Part shown: positions 8,777 to 17,882 of the stretch, piece after piece
How the letters are laid out: every line of letters begins with the position of its first letter
Position numbering within the stretch: position 1 is the first letter of the stretch
Origin: Acinetobacter sp. TGL-Y2
Lineage (GTDB): Bacteria > Pseudomonadota > Gammaproteobacteria > Pseudomonadales > Moraxellaceae
NCBI RefSeq assembly: GCF_001612555.1
Contig: NZ_CP015110.1
Coordinates: forward strand, 2,232,001-2,296,000
DNA length: 64,000 nt
Direction of reading: 5' to 3'
Program-made: the position numbers and the translations under genes
Notes under the pieces: model-generated
What the model was told of the DNA's origin: nothing
The model's database searches: none
The model's input: only the letters and a program-made list of their open reading frames with translations

Positions 8777-9526
8777 TTAAGCCTCAGGAGCTTCTTTAAC
8801 TTCTTCAGCTTTAGCTTGAGCATTTGCTTGAGTTTGAGCATATTCTTTACCAGCAAGAATCGCATCAGCCATAGCAGAAGCATAAAGTGTTACAGCACGA
8901 ATCGCATCATCGTTACCAGGAATAACGAAATCTACGTTATCTGGGTTCGAGTTTGTATCAACGATACCGATTACAGGAATACCAAGGTTCTTCGCTTCTT
9001 TGATCGCAATCGCTTCATGATCAACGTCGATGATGAACAATGCGTCAGGTAAACCGCCCATGTTCTTCACGCCGCCTAAAGAGCGTTCAAGTTTATCCAT
9101 CTCACGCGTACGCTCTAAAGCTTCACGTTTAGTCAGCTTAAGGAAAGTACCGTCTTGAGATTGAGTTTGAAGATCTTTCAAACGGTTGATCGATTGACGA
9201 AGTGTTTTCCAGTTCGTCAACATACCACCTAACCAACGGTGATCAACATACGGTTGACCCGCGCGTTGAGCTTGCTCACGAATGATGTTAGAAGCAGCAC
9301 GCTTAGTACCAACGAACAATACTTTGTTCTTTTTGCTAGCAAGGTTGTTTACAAAGTTCAAAGCATCATTTAACGCAGGAACAGTGTGCTCAAGGTTAAT
9401 GATGTGAATTTTGTTGCGCGCGCCGAAGATGTATTCGCGCATTTTTGGGTTCCAAAAACGTGTTTGGTGACCAAAGTGTGCGCCTGCTTGAAGAAGGTCG
9501 CGCATGCTTACGTTGTAATCTGCCAT
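8777..9526 (-). CDS. rpsB: 30S ribosomal protein S2
   Basis: Ribosomal protein S2 (249 aa). The N-terminus [27 protein letters not shown] and blocks such as [28 protein letters not shown] and PGNDDAIRA are diagnostic. The frame is open another 15 codons upstream, but [12 protein letters not shown] is the conserved start and AAGG-type bases precede it. It is transcribed from a promoter close to map, giving a leader of about 160 bases. The C-terminal tail is Ala/Glu/Gln-rich. Confidence 0.98.
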   Translation of the reverse strand: MADYNVSMRDLLQAGAHFGHQTRFWNPKMREYIFGARNKIHIINLEHTVPALNDALNFVNNLASKKNKVLFVGTKRAASNIIREQAQRAGQPYVDHRWLGGMLTNWKTLRQSINRLKDLQTQSQDGTFLKLTKREALERTREMDKLERSLGGVKNMGGLPDALFIIDVDHEAIAIKEAKNLGIPVIGIVDTNSNPDNVDFVIPGNDDAIRAVTLYASAMADAILAGKEYAQTQANAQAKAEEVKEAPEA

Positions 9527-9687
9527 TTTCTTTACCTTAAATGTTTGGGTTAGGCCTCCATATGTCCGCATCCTCCACCTTTAAAAAAGGCACCCAGAGA
9601 AATGTGACGACATATGTGCGGATTTTAATTGCCCGATTCCAAATGACGTTGTGAATGAATTCACGAAAAAGCATTTGATAAATTGGG
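9527..9687 (-). promoter_or_regulatory. Long structured 5' leader of rpsB (possible S2 autoregulatory leader)
   Basis: The inferred transcript start lies about 160 bases before rpsB. Within this leader, TCCGCA (9564-9569) can pair with TGCGGA (9616-9621), and a small CCTT/AAGG hairpin lies between. S2-binding leaders that repress rpsB-tsf are known in gamma-proteobacteria. The length and position fit, but I did not match a specific covariance model. Confidence 0.35.
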
Positions 9688-9693
9688 CGGCTA

Positions 9694-9723
9694 TTTATAC
9701 CATAGTCATACATAAATTTCCAA
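9694..9723 (-). promoter_or_regulatory. Probable sigma-70 promoter of rpsB
   Basis: On the minus strand, -35 TTGGAA (9718-9723), an 18-base spacer, then -10 TATAAA (9694-9699) preceded by TGG as in an extended -10. It overlaps the untranslated start of the divergent map gene. Confidence 0.55.
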
Positions 9724-9738
9724 AAGTTTTTAAAGATC

Positions 9739-10563
9739 ATGAACAGTACTTACGAGGCACCACGTCGACTCATCAAAACGCCAGACGAAATAGAAAAAAT
9801 GCGTGTAGCGGGACGACTAGCAGCAGAAGTTTTGGATATGATCAAACCGCATATCAAACCTGGTGTGACCACCCTTGAACTTGATACGATTTGTCATGAC
9901 TACATCGTCAACAAACAAGATGCGATTCCTGCATGTCTAGGCTATGGGGCAGCGCCAGGTCGCCCTGCGTTTCAACATGTGATCTGTACTTCAGTCAACC
10001 ATGTGGTGTGTCACGGTATTCCTTCGGAAGCCAAAGCCTTGAAGAAAGGTGATATTTTAAATATTGATGTGACTGTGATTAAAGATGGTTACCACGGCGA
10101 CACCAATATGATGTATGTGGTCGGCGGTGAAACGTCTATTCTTGCTGATCGTTTATGTAAAGTGGCACAAGAGGCGATGTACCGAGGTATGGAAACTGTA
10201 AAGCCAGGTTCAACCATTGGTGATATTGGACATGCGATTCAGAAATATGTTGAAGCTGAACGTTTTAGCGTGGTACGTGAGTACTGCGGTCATGGTATTG
10301 GTACTGTGTTCCATGATGAGCCACAAGTGCTGCATTATGGTCAGCCAGACAGCGGTATGGTTTTAGAAGAAGGCATGACTTTTACCATTGAACCGATGGT
10401 GAATGCAGGCGTATGGCAAACCAAGCTACTCGGCGATAAGTGGACAGTTGTGACCAAAGACCATAAACTATCTGCACAGTATGAACATACGATTGCTGTC
10501 ACCAAAACAGGGATTGAAGTATTAACCGCACGTCCTGAAGAAGATTTATCTCGCTTTGCTTAA
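9739..10563 (+). CDS. map: Type I methionine aminopeptidase
   Basis: Removes the initiator methionine from nascent proteins; a cytoplasmic two-metal enzyme (274 aa, typical). All five metal ligands are in their motifs: the two aspartates of NIDVTVIKDGYHGDTN, His of CGHGIGTVFH, Glu of TFTIEPMVN and Glu of QYEHTIAV. The substrate-pocket histidine of HVVCHGIPS is also present. It starts at ATG 9739 in divergent orientation to rpsB, a common arrangement that links protein synthesis genes. Confidence 0.97.
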   Translation: MNSTYEAPRRLIKTPDEIEKMRVAGRLAAEVLDMIKPHIKPGVTTLELDTICHDYIVNKQDAIPACLGYGAAPGRPAFQHVICTSVNHVVCHGIPSEAKALKKGDILNIDVTVIKDGYHGDTNMMYVVGGETSILADRLCKVAQEAMYRGMETVKPGSTIGDIGHAIQKYVEAERFSVVREYCGHGIGTVFHDEPQVLHYGQPDSGMVLEEGMTFTIEPMVNAGVWQTKLLGDKWTVVTKDHKLSAQYEHTIAVTKTGIEVLTARPEEDLSRFA

Positions 10564-10571
10564 ATACGCCT

Positions 10572-10596
10572 TAAAGAATGAATCATTCATTCTTTA
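10572..10596. repeat. 25-bp near-perfect palindrome after map
   Basis: Two 12-base arms (TAAAGAATGAAT and complement) around a single C, nine bases past the map stop. It could be a weak terminator hairpin or a dyad for a protein. Confidence 0.6.
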
Positions 10597-10637
10597 TAAA
10601 ATCAGTGTCTTTGGCTGAAATGCCATGATACTTCATC

Positions 10638-10666
10638 AAAAAGGTCACCTCATGTGGCCTTTTTTG
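10638..10666 (+). terminator. Terminator downstream of map
   Basis: Stem AAGGTCAC / GTGGCCTT (one G-T pair) with loop CTCAT and a T run. The rest of the 334-base gap to the OmpW-like gene (to 10912) is AT-rich, and I see no further gene in it. Confidence 0.8.
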
Positions 10667-10912
10667 TCTGTTGCGCGGGTGTTTATTTTGATTAAGCGGC
10701 TCATTTTTAAGAATAAGTATGGAATAATTTTTATCTAAATTTTAAAATGTAGCTTACCCAATCTTACAAATGCTGAACTTTAGACTCAATAAAGTATAAA
10801 AAAAAACATTAGTTAAAAAAAACACTTTGAATGACAACAATACTCTTTCAGTGAATACTCTAATAATACAGCCTATAAAAATAGTATCAACTCGGACATG
10901 GAGTCCAACACA

Positions 10913-11995
10913 ATGAATAAAACACTACTCTATCTAGCGACCTCTTTAGCCGCTGTACCTACACTCACTTATGCAGATTCACCTTATTTTAGCTTAAAAG
11001 ATGGTGATGGCTTTAAACGTTTCTCAGTCTCTGTCGGTGCTTTACACGTGATGCCTCAAGGTAAGGCCCAACCTATTCAGATCAACACTGCCATAAAAAA
11101 TGGTGAGGTGGCGCAAAATGGCACCATTAAAGTCGATACTGTGCTTGAGAACCTAGATCCAAATCTCAACCAAGATGCTTTAGCGGCCACGCTGAAATTT
11201 CTAGGTTTCTTTACCGGTGGTGACTTACCTTCAGGGATTAGTGGTTCATCAAAAATTCAAGGTTTAGAATCTTGGGAAGCTCAAAATACCGGCTTAGAGG
11301 CCGAGGATGTCACGACCTTTGGCATTATGACCAATTATTTCTTCACCGATAATATTTCTCTAGAAATCAAAGCCGGTATTCCACCTAAAGTCGATATTAT
11401 GGGAAAAGGTAAAATTTCTGCACCTTTCGCCGCCATTGCTACACCGCAAATTGGAAATCTTCCGCTAGATTTCTTAGAAATTGGTTTAAAAAATGATATT
11501 GCAATTGCGGACTTAGATGCCCATGGCAAAGCAGCTGAAGCGCGCGCATGGACACCCGCATTTGAGTTTCAATACCACTTTGGCAAGACTGGAGTGAATA
11601 AGTTTCGGCCTTATGTCGGCGTGGGTCTGATGTATGCATATTTTAATGAATTGGAGATGAACCCTGCCCTTGAAAAAGATTTGGTCACCGCAGGTCATAT
11701 GATTGCCAATATCAAGCAAGGCAATGCAGGTGCAGCTTTAGAAAAAAAGGAAAGTAGCGCAAATCCAGTGGTGGAACTTGAAGCCTCTGATGCATTCGCA
11801 CCGGTTGCGACAGTCGGTTTTACCTATGACTTTAATGATCGTTGGTTTGCAGTCGGTTCAGTCAGTTATGCCCATTTAAAAGGTGAAACCACCATTACCG
11901 TGAAAGATGCTCAACTCGGTGAGTTGGTTCAAGCCAAATCCGATATCGAAATTAACCCCATTTTAGGTTATGCCGGTGTAGGTTACCGTTTCTAA
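10913..11995 (+). CDS. OmpW-family outer membrane beta-barrel protein
   Basis: An outer membrane barrel of about 360 residues. The start at ATG 10913 is supported by GGAG 9 bases upstream and gives a clean signal peptide (MNKTLLYLATSLAAV…TYA|DS). OmpW landmarks are the N-terminal FSVSVGALHVMPQG strand, TDNISLEIKAGIPPKVDI in the middle, and the C-terminal aromatic YAGVGYRF that directs barrel assembly. It is larger than classical OmpW (about 210 aa) owing to long polar insertions near residues 45-100 and 230-280. Such proteins take up small hydrophobic compounds; the substrate is unknown. Confidence 0.82.
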   Translation: MNKTLLYLATSLAAVPTLTYADSPYFSLKDGDGFKRFSVSVGALHVMPQGKAQPIQINTAIKNGEVAQNGTIKVDTVLENLDPNLNQDALAATLKFLGFFTGGDLPSGISGSSKIQGLESWEAQNTGLEAEDVTTFGIMTNYFFTDNISLEIKAGIPPKVDIMGKGKISAPFAAIATPQIGNLPLDFLEIGLKNDIAIADLDAHGKAAEARAWTPAFEFQYHFGKTGVNKFRPYVGVGLMYAYFNELEMNPALEKDLVTAGHMIANIKQGNAGAALEKKESSANPVVELEASDAFAPVATVGFTYDFNDRWFAVGSVSYAHLKGETTITVKDAQLGELVQAKSDIEINPILGYAGVGYRF

Positions 11996-12040
11996 GTTAC
12001 CGTTTCTAAGTTACCGTTTCTAAACAGCTACCATTTCTAA
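11982..12040 (+). repeat. 14-bp tandem repeat duplicating the 3' end of the porin gene
   Basis: The unit GTTACCGTTTCTAA, which holds the last three codons and stop (Tyr-Arg-Phe-stop), occurs perfectly at 11982, 11996 and 12010. A diverged fourth copy (GCTACCATTTCTAA) lies at 12027-12040. Only the first copy is translated. Confidence 0.95.
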
Positions 12041-12056
12041 AAAAGAGACACCATTT

Positions 12057-12083
12057 AAAGTGACCTTGAGGTCGCTTTTTTTA
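12057..12083 (+). terminator. Terminator after the OmpW-like gene
   Basis: Stem AAGTGACC / GGTCGCTT with loop TTGA and a T run, just past the tandem repeats. Confidence 0.8.
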
Positions 12084-12241
12084 ACTCTCGATTTAGATCT
12101 CATTTTAAGCGTGTTGTTAAACCTTCAATCTTCATGTATTTTTTGCATAAATATTTTTTATTGATTGATAAAAAATAATTCTATCGTCATCATTCTATTG
12201 AACACTTACAATTTGAACAATAACAAATCAATGGCTTGATT

Positions 12242-13456
12242 ATGTCTGACACTCGTTTTTCTAAACCGCTTATTTATATGCTCATTGGGAGTGCTTTTAT
12301 TTTGGCATTATCGCTGGGCGTCCGACATGGTTTTGGACTGTATTTGGTTCCAATGAGTCATGAGTTCAATTGGAATCATGGTGTGTTTAGTCTTGCCATT
12401 GCCTTGCAAAACCTTCTATGGGGAGCTGTACAGCCGTTTACTGGAGCACTTGCTGACAAGTATGGCAGTAAAATAGTCGTAGCGACAGGTGGTGTACTCT
12501 ATGTCATTGGCCTAGTGCTCATGGCATTTAGCTCAAGTGGCATTTTGATTAATTTAAGCCTTGGACTCATCATTGGTCTTGCACTCTCTGCCACCTCATT
12601 TTCAGTTTTACTCTCTGCGGTAGGTCGCGCGGCGCATCCGAGTAAGCGCAGTATGGCGATGGGTATTGCCAGTGCAGCAGGATCATTTGGTCAATTCATT
12701 ATGTTGCCCACGACCCTGCTGTTATTGCAACAATTTGGTTGGTCGTCTGCCTTATTAATCACGGCTATTTTAGTTGCATTGATTGTGCCTTTAGCGTTTA
12801 TGCTCAAAGCGCCCATGTATCAAGCACCCAATGTGCTAGCAAATGCAAATCAACCCTCTTTAGGTTTTAAGCAAATTCTAATTATTGCCAAAAATCATAA
12901 ACCTTTTATTTGGCTAGGTTTAGGATTTCTCGTCTGTGGCTTCCAAGTGGTTTTCTTAGGGATTCATCTACCCGGCTATTTGACTGATCATGGTTTTAGC
13001 ACCACCACGGGCACCATATTTCTGGCTTTGGTGGGGCTGTTTAATATTGTGGGAACCTATACGGCAGGTTGGCTTGGCGACAAATACTCCAAGCCTAAAT
13101 TACTAATGTGGTTGTATGGTTTACGCGGTATTGCCATCATTACTTTTCTGAGCTTGCCGCTCAGTACATGGACCATTTACAGTTTTGCCATCATTATGGG
13201 CTTGCTATGGTTGTCGACCGTACCGCTGACCAACGGCATCGTGGCGAATATGTTTGGGGTCAAATACCTGACCATGCTCAGTGGCATTGTGTTTTTTACC
13301 CACCAAGTCGGTTCATTTTTCGGTGGCTGGCTCGGCGGTCTTAACCATGATATAACAGGGAACTACAACATCATTTGGGCAATGACCATTGCCTTAAGCG
13401 TATTTGGTGTATTGGTGCATTTCTTTGTGAATGAGGAGGCCGTTGTTCATGACTGA
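12242..13456 (+). CDS. MFS transporter
   Basis: A major facilitator superfamily carrier of about 404 residues with twelve hydrophobic segments. The N-half has SLGVRHGFGLYLVPMS and the MFS loop 2-3 motif GALADKYGSK; the C-half repeats it as AGWLGDKYSKPKLL. It looks like the monocarboxylate / oxalate-formate-like MFS group with YbfB-type members, but the substrate is not determinable. ATG 12242 is the first good start. It is translationally coupled to a 44-codon membrane ORF that overlaps its last bases. Confidence 0.87.
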   Translation: MSDTRFSKPLIYMLIGSAFILALSLGVRHGFGLYLVPMSHEFNWNHGVFSLAIALQNLLWGAVQPFTGALADKYGSKIVVATGGVLYVIGLVLMAFSSSGILINLSLGLIIGLALSATSFSVLLSAVGRAAHPSKRSMAMGIASAAGSFGQFIMLPTTLLLLQQFGWSSALLITAILVALIVPLAFMLKAPMYQAPNVLANANQPSLGFKQILIIAKNHKPFIWLGLGFLVCGFQVVFLGIHLPGYLTDHGFSTTTGTIFLALVGLFNIVGTYTAGWLGDKYSKPKLLMWLYGLRGIAIITFLSLPLSTWTIYSFAIIMGLLWLSTVPLTNGIVANMFGVKYLTMLSGIVFFTHQVGSFFGGWLGGLNHDITGNYNIIWAMTIALSVFGVLVHFFVNEEAVVHD

Positions 13457-13583
13457 TAGCACTCAAGGACTTAAAACCATCGTTTTGTTCGGCATTATCA
13501 TATTATTGGCTTTAGCGTTATTGCTTTGGTCACAAGTACCTGATCTTTTTCTCTATTTCAATCAGGCATTTTGCGCTCATTAA
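13449..13583 (+). CDS. Small single-pass membrane protein coupled to the MFS gene
   Basis: A 44-codon frame, ATG to TAA, overlaps the last 8 bases of the MFS gene. A near-perfect AGGAGG lies 9 bases before its ATG, inside the MFS coding region. The product has a polar N-terminus of about 9 residues, one hydrophobic helix of about 18 (VLFGIIILLALALLL) and a short polar tail ending in FCAH. The strong ribosome site and coupling suggest a real accessory subunit or regulator of the transporter. No family recognised. Confidence 0.6.
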   Translation: MTDSTQGLKTIVLFGIIILLALALLLWSQVPDLFLYFNQAFCAH

Positions 13584-13635
13584 TGTGAAATTCTGCATTA
13601 TTTTGATCAATTTATTAAAAGTTAAACATTCAAAT

Positions 13636-13666
13636 ACTTATGAAATTCATAATGAATTTCATAAGT
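13636..13666. promoter_or_regulatory. 31-bp perfect palindrome upstream of the dioxygenase gene
   Basis: Two 15-base arms (ACTTATGAAATTCAT and complement) flank one central A. There is no T run after it, so it reads better as an operator-like dyad for the gene starting 75 bases downstream than as a terminator. It could still end the transcript of the small membrane protein. Confidence 0.5.
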
Positions 13667-13741
13667 TTATCATTTCTTATGATTTCTGATTTTAGTGATT
13701 GTTTTCTAAATTAAATCAATATCGAAATTTAAGAAATACAC

Positions 13742-14698
13742 ATGACCAGTCTGACTCAACTCTCACAAGCGATACACGATGCACCGCGTTGGCATCAAAC
13801 AGATCACTTTCAGAATCCTGCTGATATTCAAATTATCCCTCTAGCACATGAAGCTTTGGGTGCGGTCGTGATTGGACTAGACGCACGAAAAGCGCAGTCA
13901 GGTGAGACTATTTTCCGTTTAAAACAAGCCTTAGCCGAACATTTAATTCTTATTTTTAAACAGCAATCTTTAGATGATTTGCAGTATTTGGCCTTTTCCA
14001 GTTACTTCGGTTCGATCTTTAAGCCCAGCGCAGACAATCCTGTTTTAGCCACGCAGTCTGATACTGGAACACCCCCCGATGTCGTACCTGTTTCCAATGC
14101 CGTCGGTCAAGGTGACTATACTGGACATGGCGAGTTGTTTCCGCATGCAGACCACCAGTGGACGCCAACCCCTTCTTTTGGCTCTTTGCTCTACGCGATT
14201 GAGCTACCCCAAGACGGCGGTCAAACCACATGGTTCAACACCATTAAAGCCTATGCAGCGTTGGACGCACACACCAAGCAGCAGATTGATCACTTGCAAT
14301 TGATTACCTATAACCCTTTTGTACGTGCCAAAAGCAACAAAGGCACTGAAAATTATGTCAACTCCCCTTTATATCGCTTTAAAGATCAGCCGATTTTGGG
14401 ACATGCGTATCCGCACCCCTTGGTGCGTACTCATCCTGCATCAGGTCGAAAAGCACTGTGGCTTAATACCCGTAGCGAAGTGGAGTTGGTCAATTATGAT
14501 GATCAAGCCGGCAGTGAGCTGATTGCACAGTTACGCGCGCATATTTTAAAACCTGAGTTTCGTTATGAACATCAGTGGGAACAAGGTGATATCGTGTTTT
14601 GGGACAATCAAGTGACGCTGCATTCACGTCGTCCCTTTCCTGCTGAGCAGCGTCGTCTACTCAAACGGATTAGTCTAGCGGGCGGAAGACCTTTTTAA
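13742..14698 (+). CDS. TauD/TfdA-family Fe(II)/2-oxoglutarate dioxygenase
   Basis: A 318-residue enzyme of the taurine dioxygenase family, which oxidises a substrate while decarboxylating 2-oxoglutarate. Seen: HxD of the iron triad in LFPHADHQW, the distal His in WDNQVTLHSRRPF, and a C-terminal arginine-rich RRLLKRISLAGGRPF for the co-substrate carboxylate. TauD itself has WHTD; the HAD variant and the absence of a tauABC transporter make taurine uncertain. It stands alone, with a palindrome upstream and the convergent LysR gene downstream. Confidence 0.82.
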   Translation: MTSLTQLSQAIHDAPRWHQTDHFQNPADIQIIPLAHEALGAVVIGLDARKAQSGETIFRLKQALAEHLILIFKQQSLDDLQYLAFSSYFGSIFKPSADNPVLATQSDTGTPPDVVPVSNAVGQGDYTGHGELFPHADHQWTPTPSFGSLLYAIELPQDGGQTTWFNTIKAYAALDAHTKQQIDHLQLITYNPFVRAKSNKGTENYVNSPLYRFKDQPILGHAYPHPLVRTHPASGRKALWLNTRSEVELVNYDDQAGSELIAQLRAHILKPEFRYEHQWEQGDIVFWDNQVTLHSRRPFPAEQRRLLKRISLAGGRPF

Positions 14699-14791
14699 GC
14701 TCAGTCATTTTTTTAATCACCATTAAAATAACACAGCAGTATTCAAGTTTGATGCGTTTAAAATGAGAAAAACAATATGCATCAAGCTGGG

Positions 14792-15715
14792 TTAAGCCTG
14801 CGTCTTTCCAGCACAATTACGCACTTTAAACTGCTCAATTAAATCATCTAACAATAAACGCATTGCAGGCAACATGCCTTGACGCGACGCATAGGCAATA
14901 TGAATTACCCCTTGAGGCAAACTCCACTCAGGTAAAAGTTCAACCAGCTGTCCCGCTCGTAATTCTTCAAACACCAATACGCGTGGTAATGAGGCAATGC
15001 CGACGCCTTTGAGCACCGCGGCTTTCATCGCTGAAAAGTTGTCTGTGCGTAATCTCGGCTCAAAGGCAATTTCGACTTCTTCTTGCTCATGCTGTTTATG
15101 CTTAAAATGCCAAGTATGCTGTGGAGTACGAAAACCCACACTCGGAAAATAAGCCAGATCTTCAAAGGTTTGTGGTGCTCCCTTCGATTGGATGAGTTCA
15201 GGAATCGCAACCAATACATGTTCCCATGCATCTAAATGCCGCACGATTAAGTCACTGTCTTCTAGGCTGTTGTTTCGTACCCGAATCGCAAGATCAATAC
15301 CTTCCTCAATCAAATCAACTCGATGGTTACTCGCCATTAAATGGACCTGTACTTCAGGGTATTTATACATAAAATTGGCGATCATTTCCCCTACTGGCAT
15401 TTCAACCAAGGCCACTGGACAGGATAATTTAATCACACCTGATGGTTCATTAGACAAGGTGCTCTGAATAAAGCTTTCTGCCGCATTGACCTCTTCTAAA
15501 ATTTTCAGGCAATAGGTATAAAAACGCTGCCCCATTTCAGTGACGGTAAATTTGCGGGTATTACGCTGAATTAGACGTACATTCAAACGTGCTTCAAGGT
15601 CAGAGATATGCCGTGAAAGTTTTGATTTGGTGATGCCAAGTGCTTCACTGGCTTTGGTGAAGCCTTGAAACTTAACCACCTGCACAAAGTAATAGTAGTC
15701 ATTTAAATTTTGCAT
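14792..15715 (-). CDS. LysR-family transcriptional regulator
   Basis: A LysR-type regulator of about 307 residues. The N-terminal winged helix is clear (NDYYYFVQVVKFQGFTKASEALGITKSKLSRHISDLEARL). The effector domain follows, with SLPRVLVFEE near the end. I start it at ATG 15715, where the conserved MQNLNDYYYF begins; the frame is open 18 codons further but that stretch lies in the promoter region. It is divergent to the pirin gene with about 100 bases between, the classic LysR/target layout, so it probably controls the pirin gene. Effector unknown. Confidence 0.9.
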   Translation of the reverse strand: MQNLNDYYYFVQVVKFQGFTKASEALGITKSKLSRHISDLEARLNVRLIQRNTRKFTVTEMGQRFYTYCLKILEEVNAAESFIQSTLSNEPSGVIKLSCPVALVEMPVGEMIANFMYKYPEVQVHLMASNHRVDLIEEGIDLAIRVRNNSLEDSDLIVRHLDAWEHVLVAIPELIQSKGAPQTFEDLAYFPSVGFRTPQHTWHFKHKQHEQEEVEIAFEPRLRTDNFSAMKAAVLKGVGIASLPRVLVFEELRAGQLVELLPEWSLPQGVIHIAYASRQGMLPAMRLLLDDLIEQFKVRNCAGKTQA

Positions 15716-15817
15716 AATTGTTGCATTTTTAGAATTATCTGTTGAGTTTATCGTCCTGTCATTCTGCAATTATACCTCAATAATAAACATAGAACGAAAT
15801 ATATTAAGGAATTTGAC

Positions 15818-16681
15818 ATGAACGTTATACAAAAAGTTTACCGTAGTGACCGCAGCACTTGGGTGGGCGATGGCTTTCCGACAAATTCTATGCTTCCGAT
15901 GCATGAAATGGGCAACGCCACCAGTCCATTTTTAGTGATGGGTTATACCGGCGAATATGCTTTTGCACCAAGTCATCATCAACGTGGTGTCGGCATGCAT
16001 CCGCATCGTGGTTTTGAAACTGTAACGATTGTCTATGAGGGCGAACTCGAACACCATGACTCTAAAGGTAACCACGGTAAAATCGCTGAAAATGAAGTGC
16101 AATGGATGACAGCAGGTCGGGGCATTATGCATGAAGAGCATCATTCTAAAGGTTTTACCAAAACAGGTGGAACCCTTGATATGGTTCAGCTTTGGGTGAA
16201 TCTGCCTAGTCATGCAAAAATGACCGAACCGCGTTATCAAGAGTTGACTGAAGCGAATATCCCAGAAGTCAGGCTTGCGGATGATCAAGGCATCGTGCGT
16301 GTGATTGCGGGTGAGTACACGGATATCCATGGCACAGCCACAGGTCCTGCTCAGACCTTTAGCGCAATGAACATTTTGGATGTGCGTTTAAATGCTCACG
16401 CTGTTCAAGACTTTCAACTGAATCCTGCATGGAACAACATGATCTTTGTTTTAAAAGGTAAGGTTGAAGTGGATCAGCAGCAGTTTTCAGCGATGCATAC
16501 GCTTTACATCAATGAACACACAGAATCCATTCAGATCAAAGCGAATACTGACACTAAGCTTTTGATTTTGAGTGGCCAACCCTTGAATGAACCGATTGTT
16601 GCTCATGGTCCATTTGTGATGAACACCGAGGCAGAAATTCGTCAGGCTTTTGTGGATTTTCAAAGTGGCAAGTTCAGTTAA
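15818..16681 (+). CDS. Pirin family protein
   Basis: A bicupin of 287 residues. The N-terminal cupin carries the metal ligands in HPHRGFETVTIVYEGELEHHDSKGNHG (His, His, His) and a glutamate in WMTAGRGIMHEEHH. Bacterial pirins include quercetinase (YhhW) and redox-sensing proteins, so catalysis is possible but not proven. It is divergently paired with the LysR regulator. Confidence 0.9.
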   Translation: MNVIQKVYRSDRSTWVGDGFPTNSMLPMHEMGNATSPFLVMGYTGEYAFAPSHHQRGVGMHPHRGFETVTIVYEGELEHHDSKGNHGKIAENEVQWMTAGRGIMHEEHHSKGFTKTGGTLDMVQLWVNLPSHAKMTEPRYQELTEANIPEVRLADDQGIVRVIAGEYTDIHGTATGPAQTFSAMNILDVRLNAHAVQDFQLNPAWNNMIFVLKGKVEVDQQQFSAMHTLYINEHTESIQIKANTDTKLLILSGQPLNEPIVAHGPFVMNTEAEIRQAFVDFQSGKFS

Positions 16682-16781
16682 TACGTTCAACATCTTAGAT
16701 TCATTGTGTTCCGATCATTCGGATCAATTGTTACGTCCATCAAAGGTCACTAACGATGGGTCTGAGTGTCTGACACAGGAA

Positions 16782-17882
16782 TCAGTTTGATACTGAAACA
16801 AGGACTGTTTCTCCCTGCTTTTGATCCAGTTGAAAATGCGAAACGTCACAATAAGATTTGATCATTTCTACCAATACGGTCGAATGACTGGTCACCCAAA
16901 GCTGGGTATAACGACTGGCCTCTGCAATCAGCATGGCTAAAGCTGGTAATAATTCAGGGTGAAGACTATTTTCAGGCTCATTTAATGCCATGAATAAAGG
17001 CGGTCTAGGACTCAACAATGCCACAGTGAGACATAAAAAACGTAGCGTCCCATCTGAAAATTCGGCACTCTCTAAAGGCCGTAATATTCCCTCACGCTGC
17101 ATCAGCATTTGAAAGCGTCCACCGAGCGCCTCGACTGAAAAATGGCTGTGAGGAAAAGCCTTATTTAATACAGCATAGAGGGTTTCAGTTTGCCCGCGCT
17201 CTCGTAAGGTTTCAAATGCTGCCGCCAAATTTACCCCATCATGCGCCAAAATAGGTGAACGAATACCGACTTGTGGCACTCTTATGGGTGAGCTAGCACT
17301 GACTGAAAACTCATGGTAAAAACGCCAGTTTTTCATGCTTTCACGTACTTGTGACACTTCAGGATAAAGATGAGGATCAGACAATTGTCCAAATACAGAA
17401 TCTTCTTGACTCAGACTCATCGGATAGCTCAGTCGCTCACCGTCTATATTTTTTAGAAATGTAGCCTGATTGACCCTTTCCATCAGCTCACTCATTTTTC
17501 TGCGCTGATAACCACTTAACCAAATCCCTTCTTTTTTAACCAAAGGGTCTAGCCCAAACAGGCTGATTAATGGCTCAGGAAAGCCAATCTCTAATTGATA
17601 TTCATAATGTTCCATTTCTACAGCTAAAATCATACGTTTAGGATCTTTAGCACGATCACCCGCCCGATGTCCGCCTGCCCACATGACTTTTTGTATACCG
17701 CCTTCTTCTGCAATGGCTTGTGACAGCCTTCCATGCGCAGCCTCGTGAAGCAAACGGATGGCCTTATATAGATTTGATTTACCACAGCCATTTGCACCAC
17801 TGACAATATTCAGTTGTGTTAACTCCAGTTTCATATTACGAATAGAGCGAAAACCTTGAATATTAATTGATCGAATGCTCAT
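16782..17882 (-). CDS. AAA family ATPase, SMC/RecF-like (AAA_21)
   Basis: A stand-alone ATPase of 366 residues. Walker A is GANGCGKSN at about 31-39. The C-terminal half carries FSDGTLRFLCL (ABC-type signature-like) and ALNEPENSLHPELLP, a Walker B in which Asn replaces the usual Asp while the catalytic Glu is kept; I recall LNEPE as common in this family. A D-loop/His follows in LWVTSHSTVLV. ATG 17882 has AGGAAG before it. No nuclease (TOPRIM) domain or partner is adjacent, so it is not an OLD/Gabija pair. Function unknown. Confidence 0.85.
   Translation of the reverse strand: MSIRSINIQGFRSIRNMKLELTQLNIVSGANGCGKSNLYKAIRLLHEAAHGRLSQAIAEEGGIQKVMWAGGHRAGDRAKDPKRMILAVEMEHYEYQLEIGFPEPLISLFGLDPLVKKEGIWLSGYQRRKMSELMERVNQATFLKNIDGERLSYPMSLSQEDSVFGQLSDPHLYPEVSQVRESMKNWRFYHEFSVSASSPIRVPQVGIRSPILAHDGVNLAAAFETLRERGQTETLYAVLNKAFPHSHFSVEALGGRFQMLMQREGILRPLESAEFSDGTLRFLCLTVALLSPRPPLFMALNEPENSLHPELLPALAMLIAEASRYTQLWVTSHSTVLVEMIKSYCDVSHFQLDQKQGETVLVSVSN

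Noticed and set aside
16782..17882. AAA ATPase as part of a defence system
   Set aside because: No partner nuclease, helicase or TOPRIM domain is next to it; the neighbours are a pirin gene and chrA.
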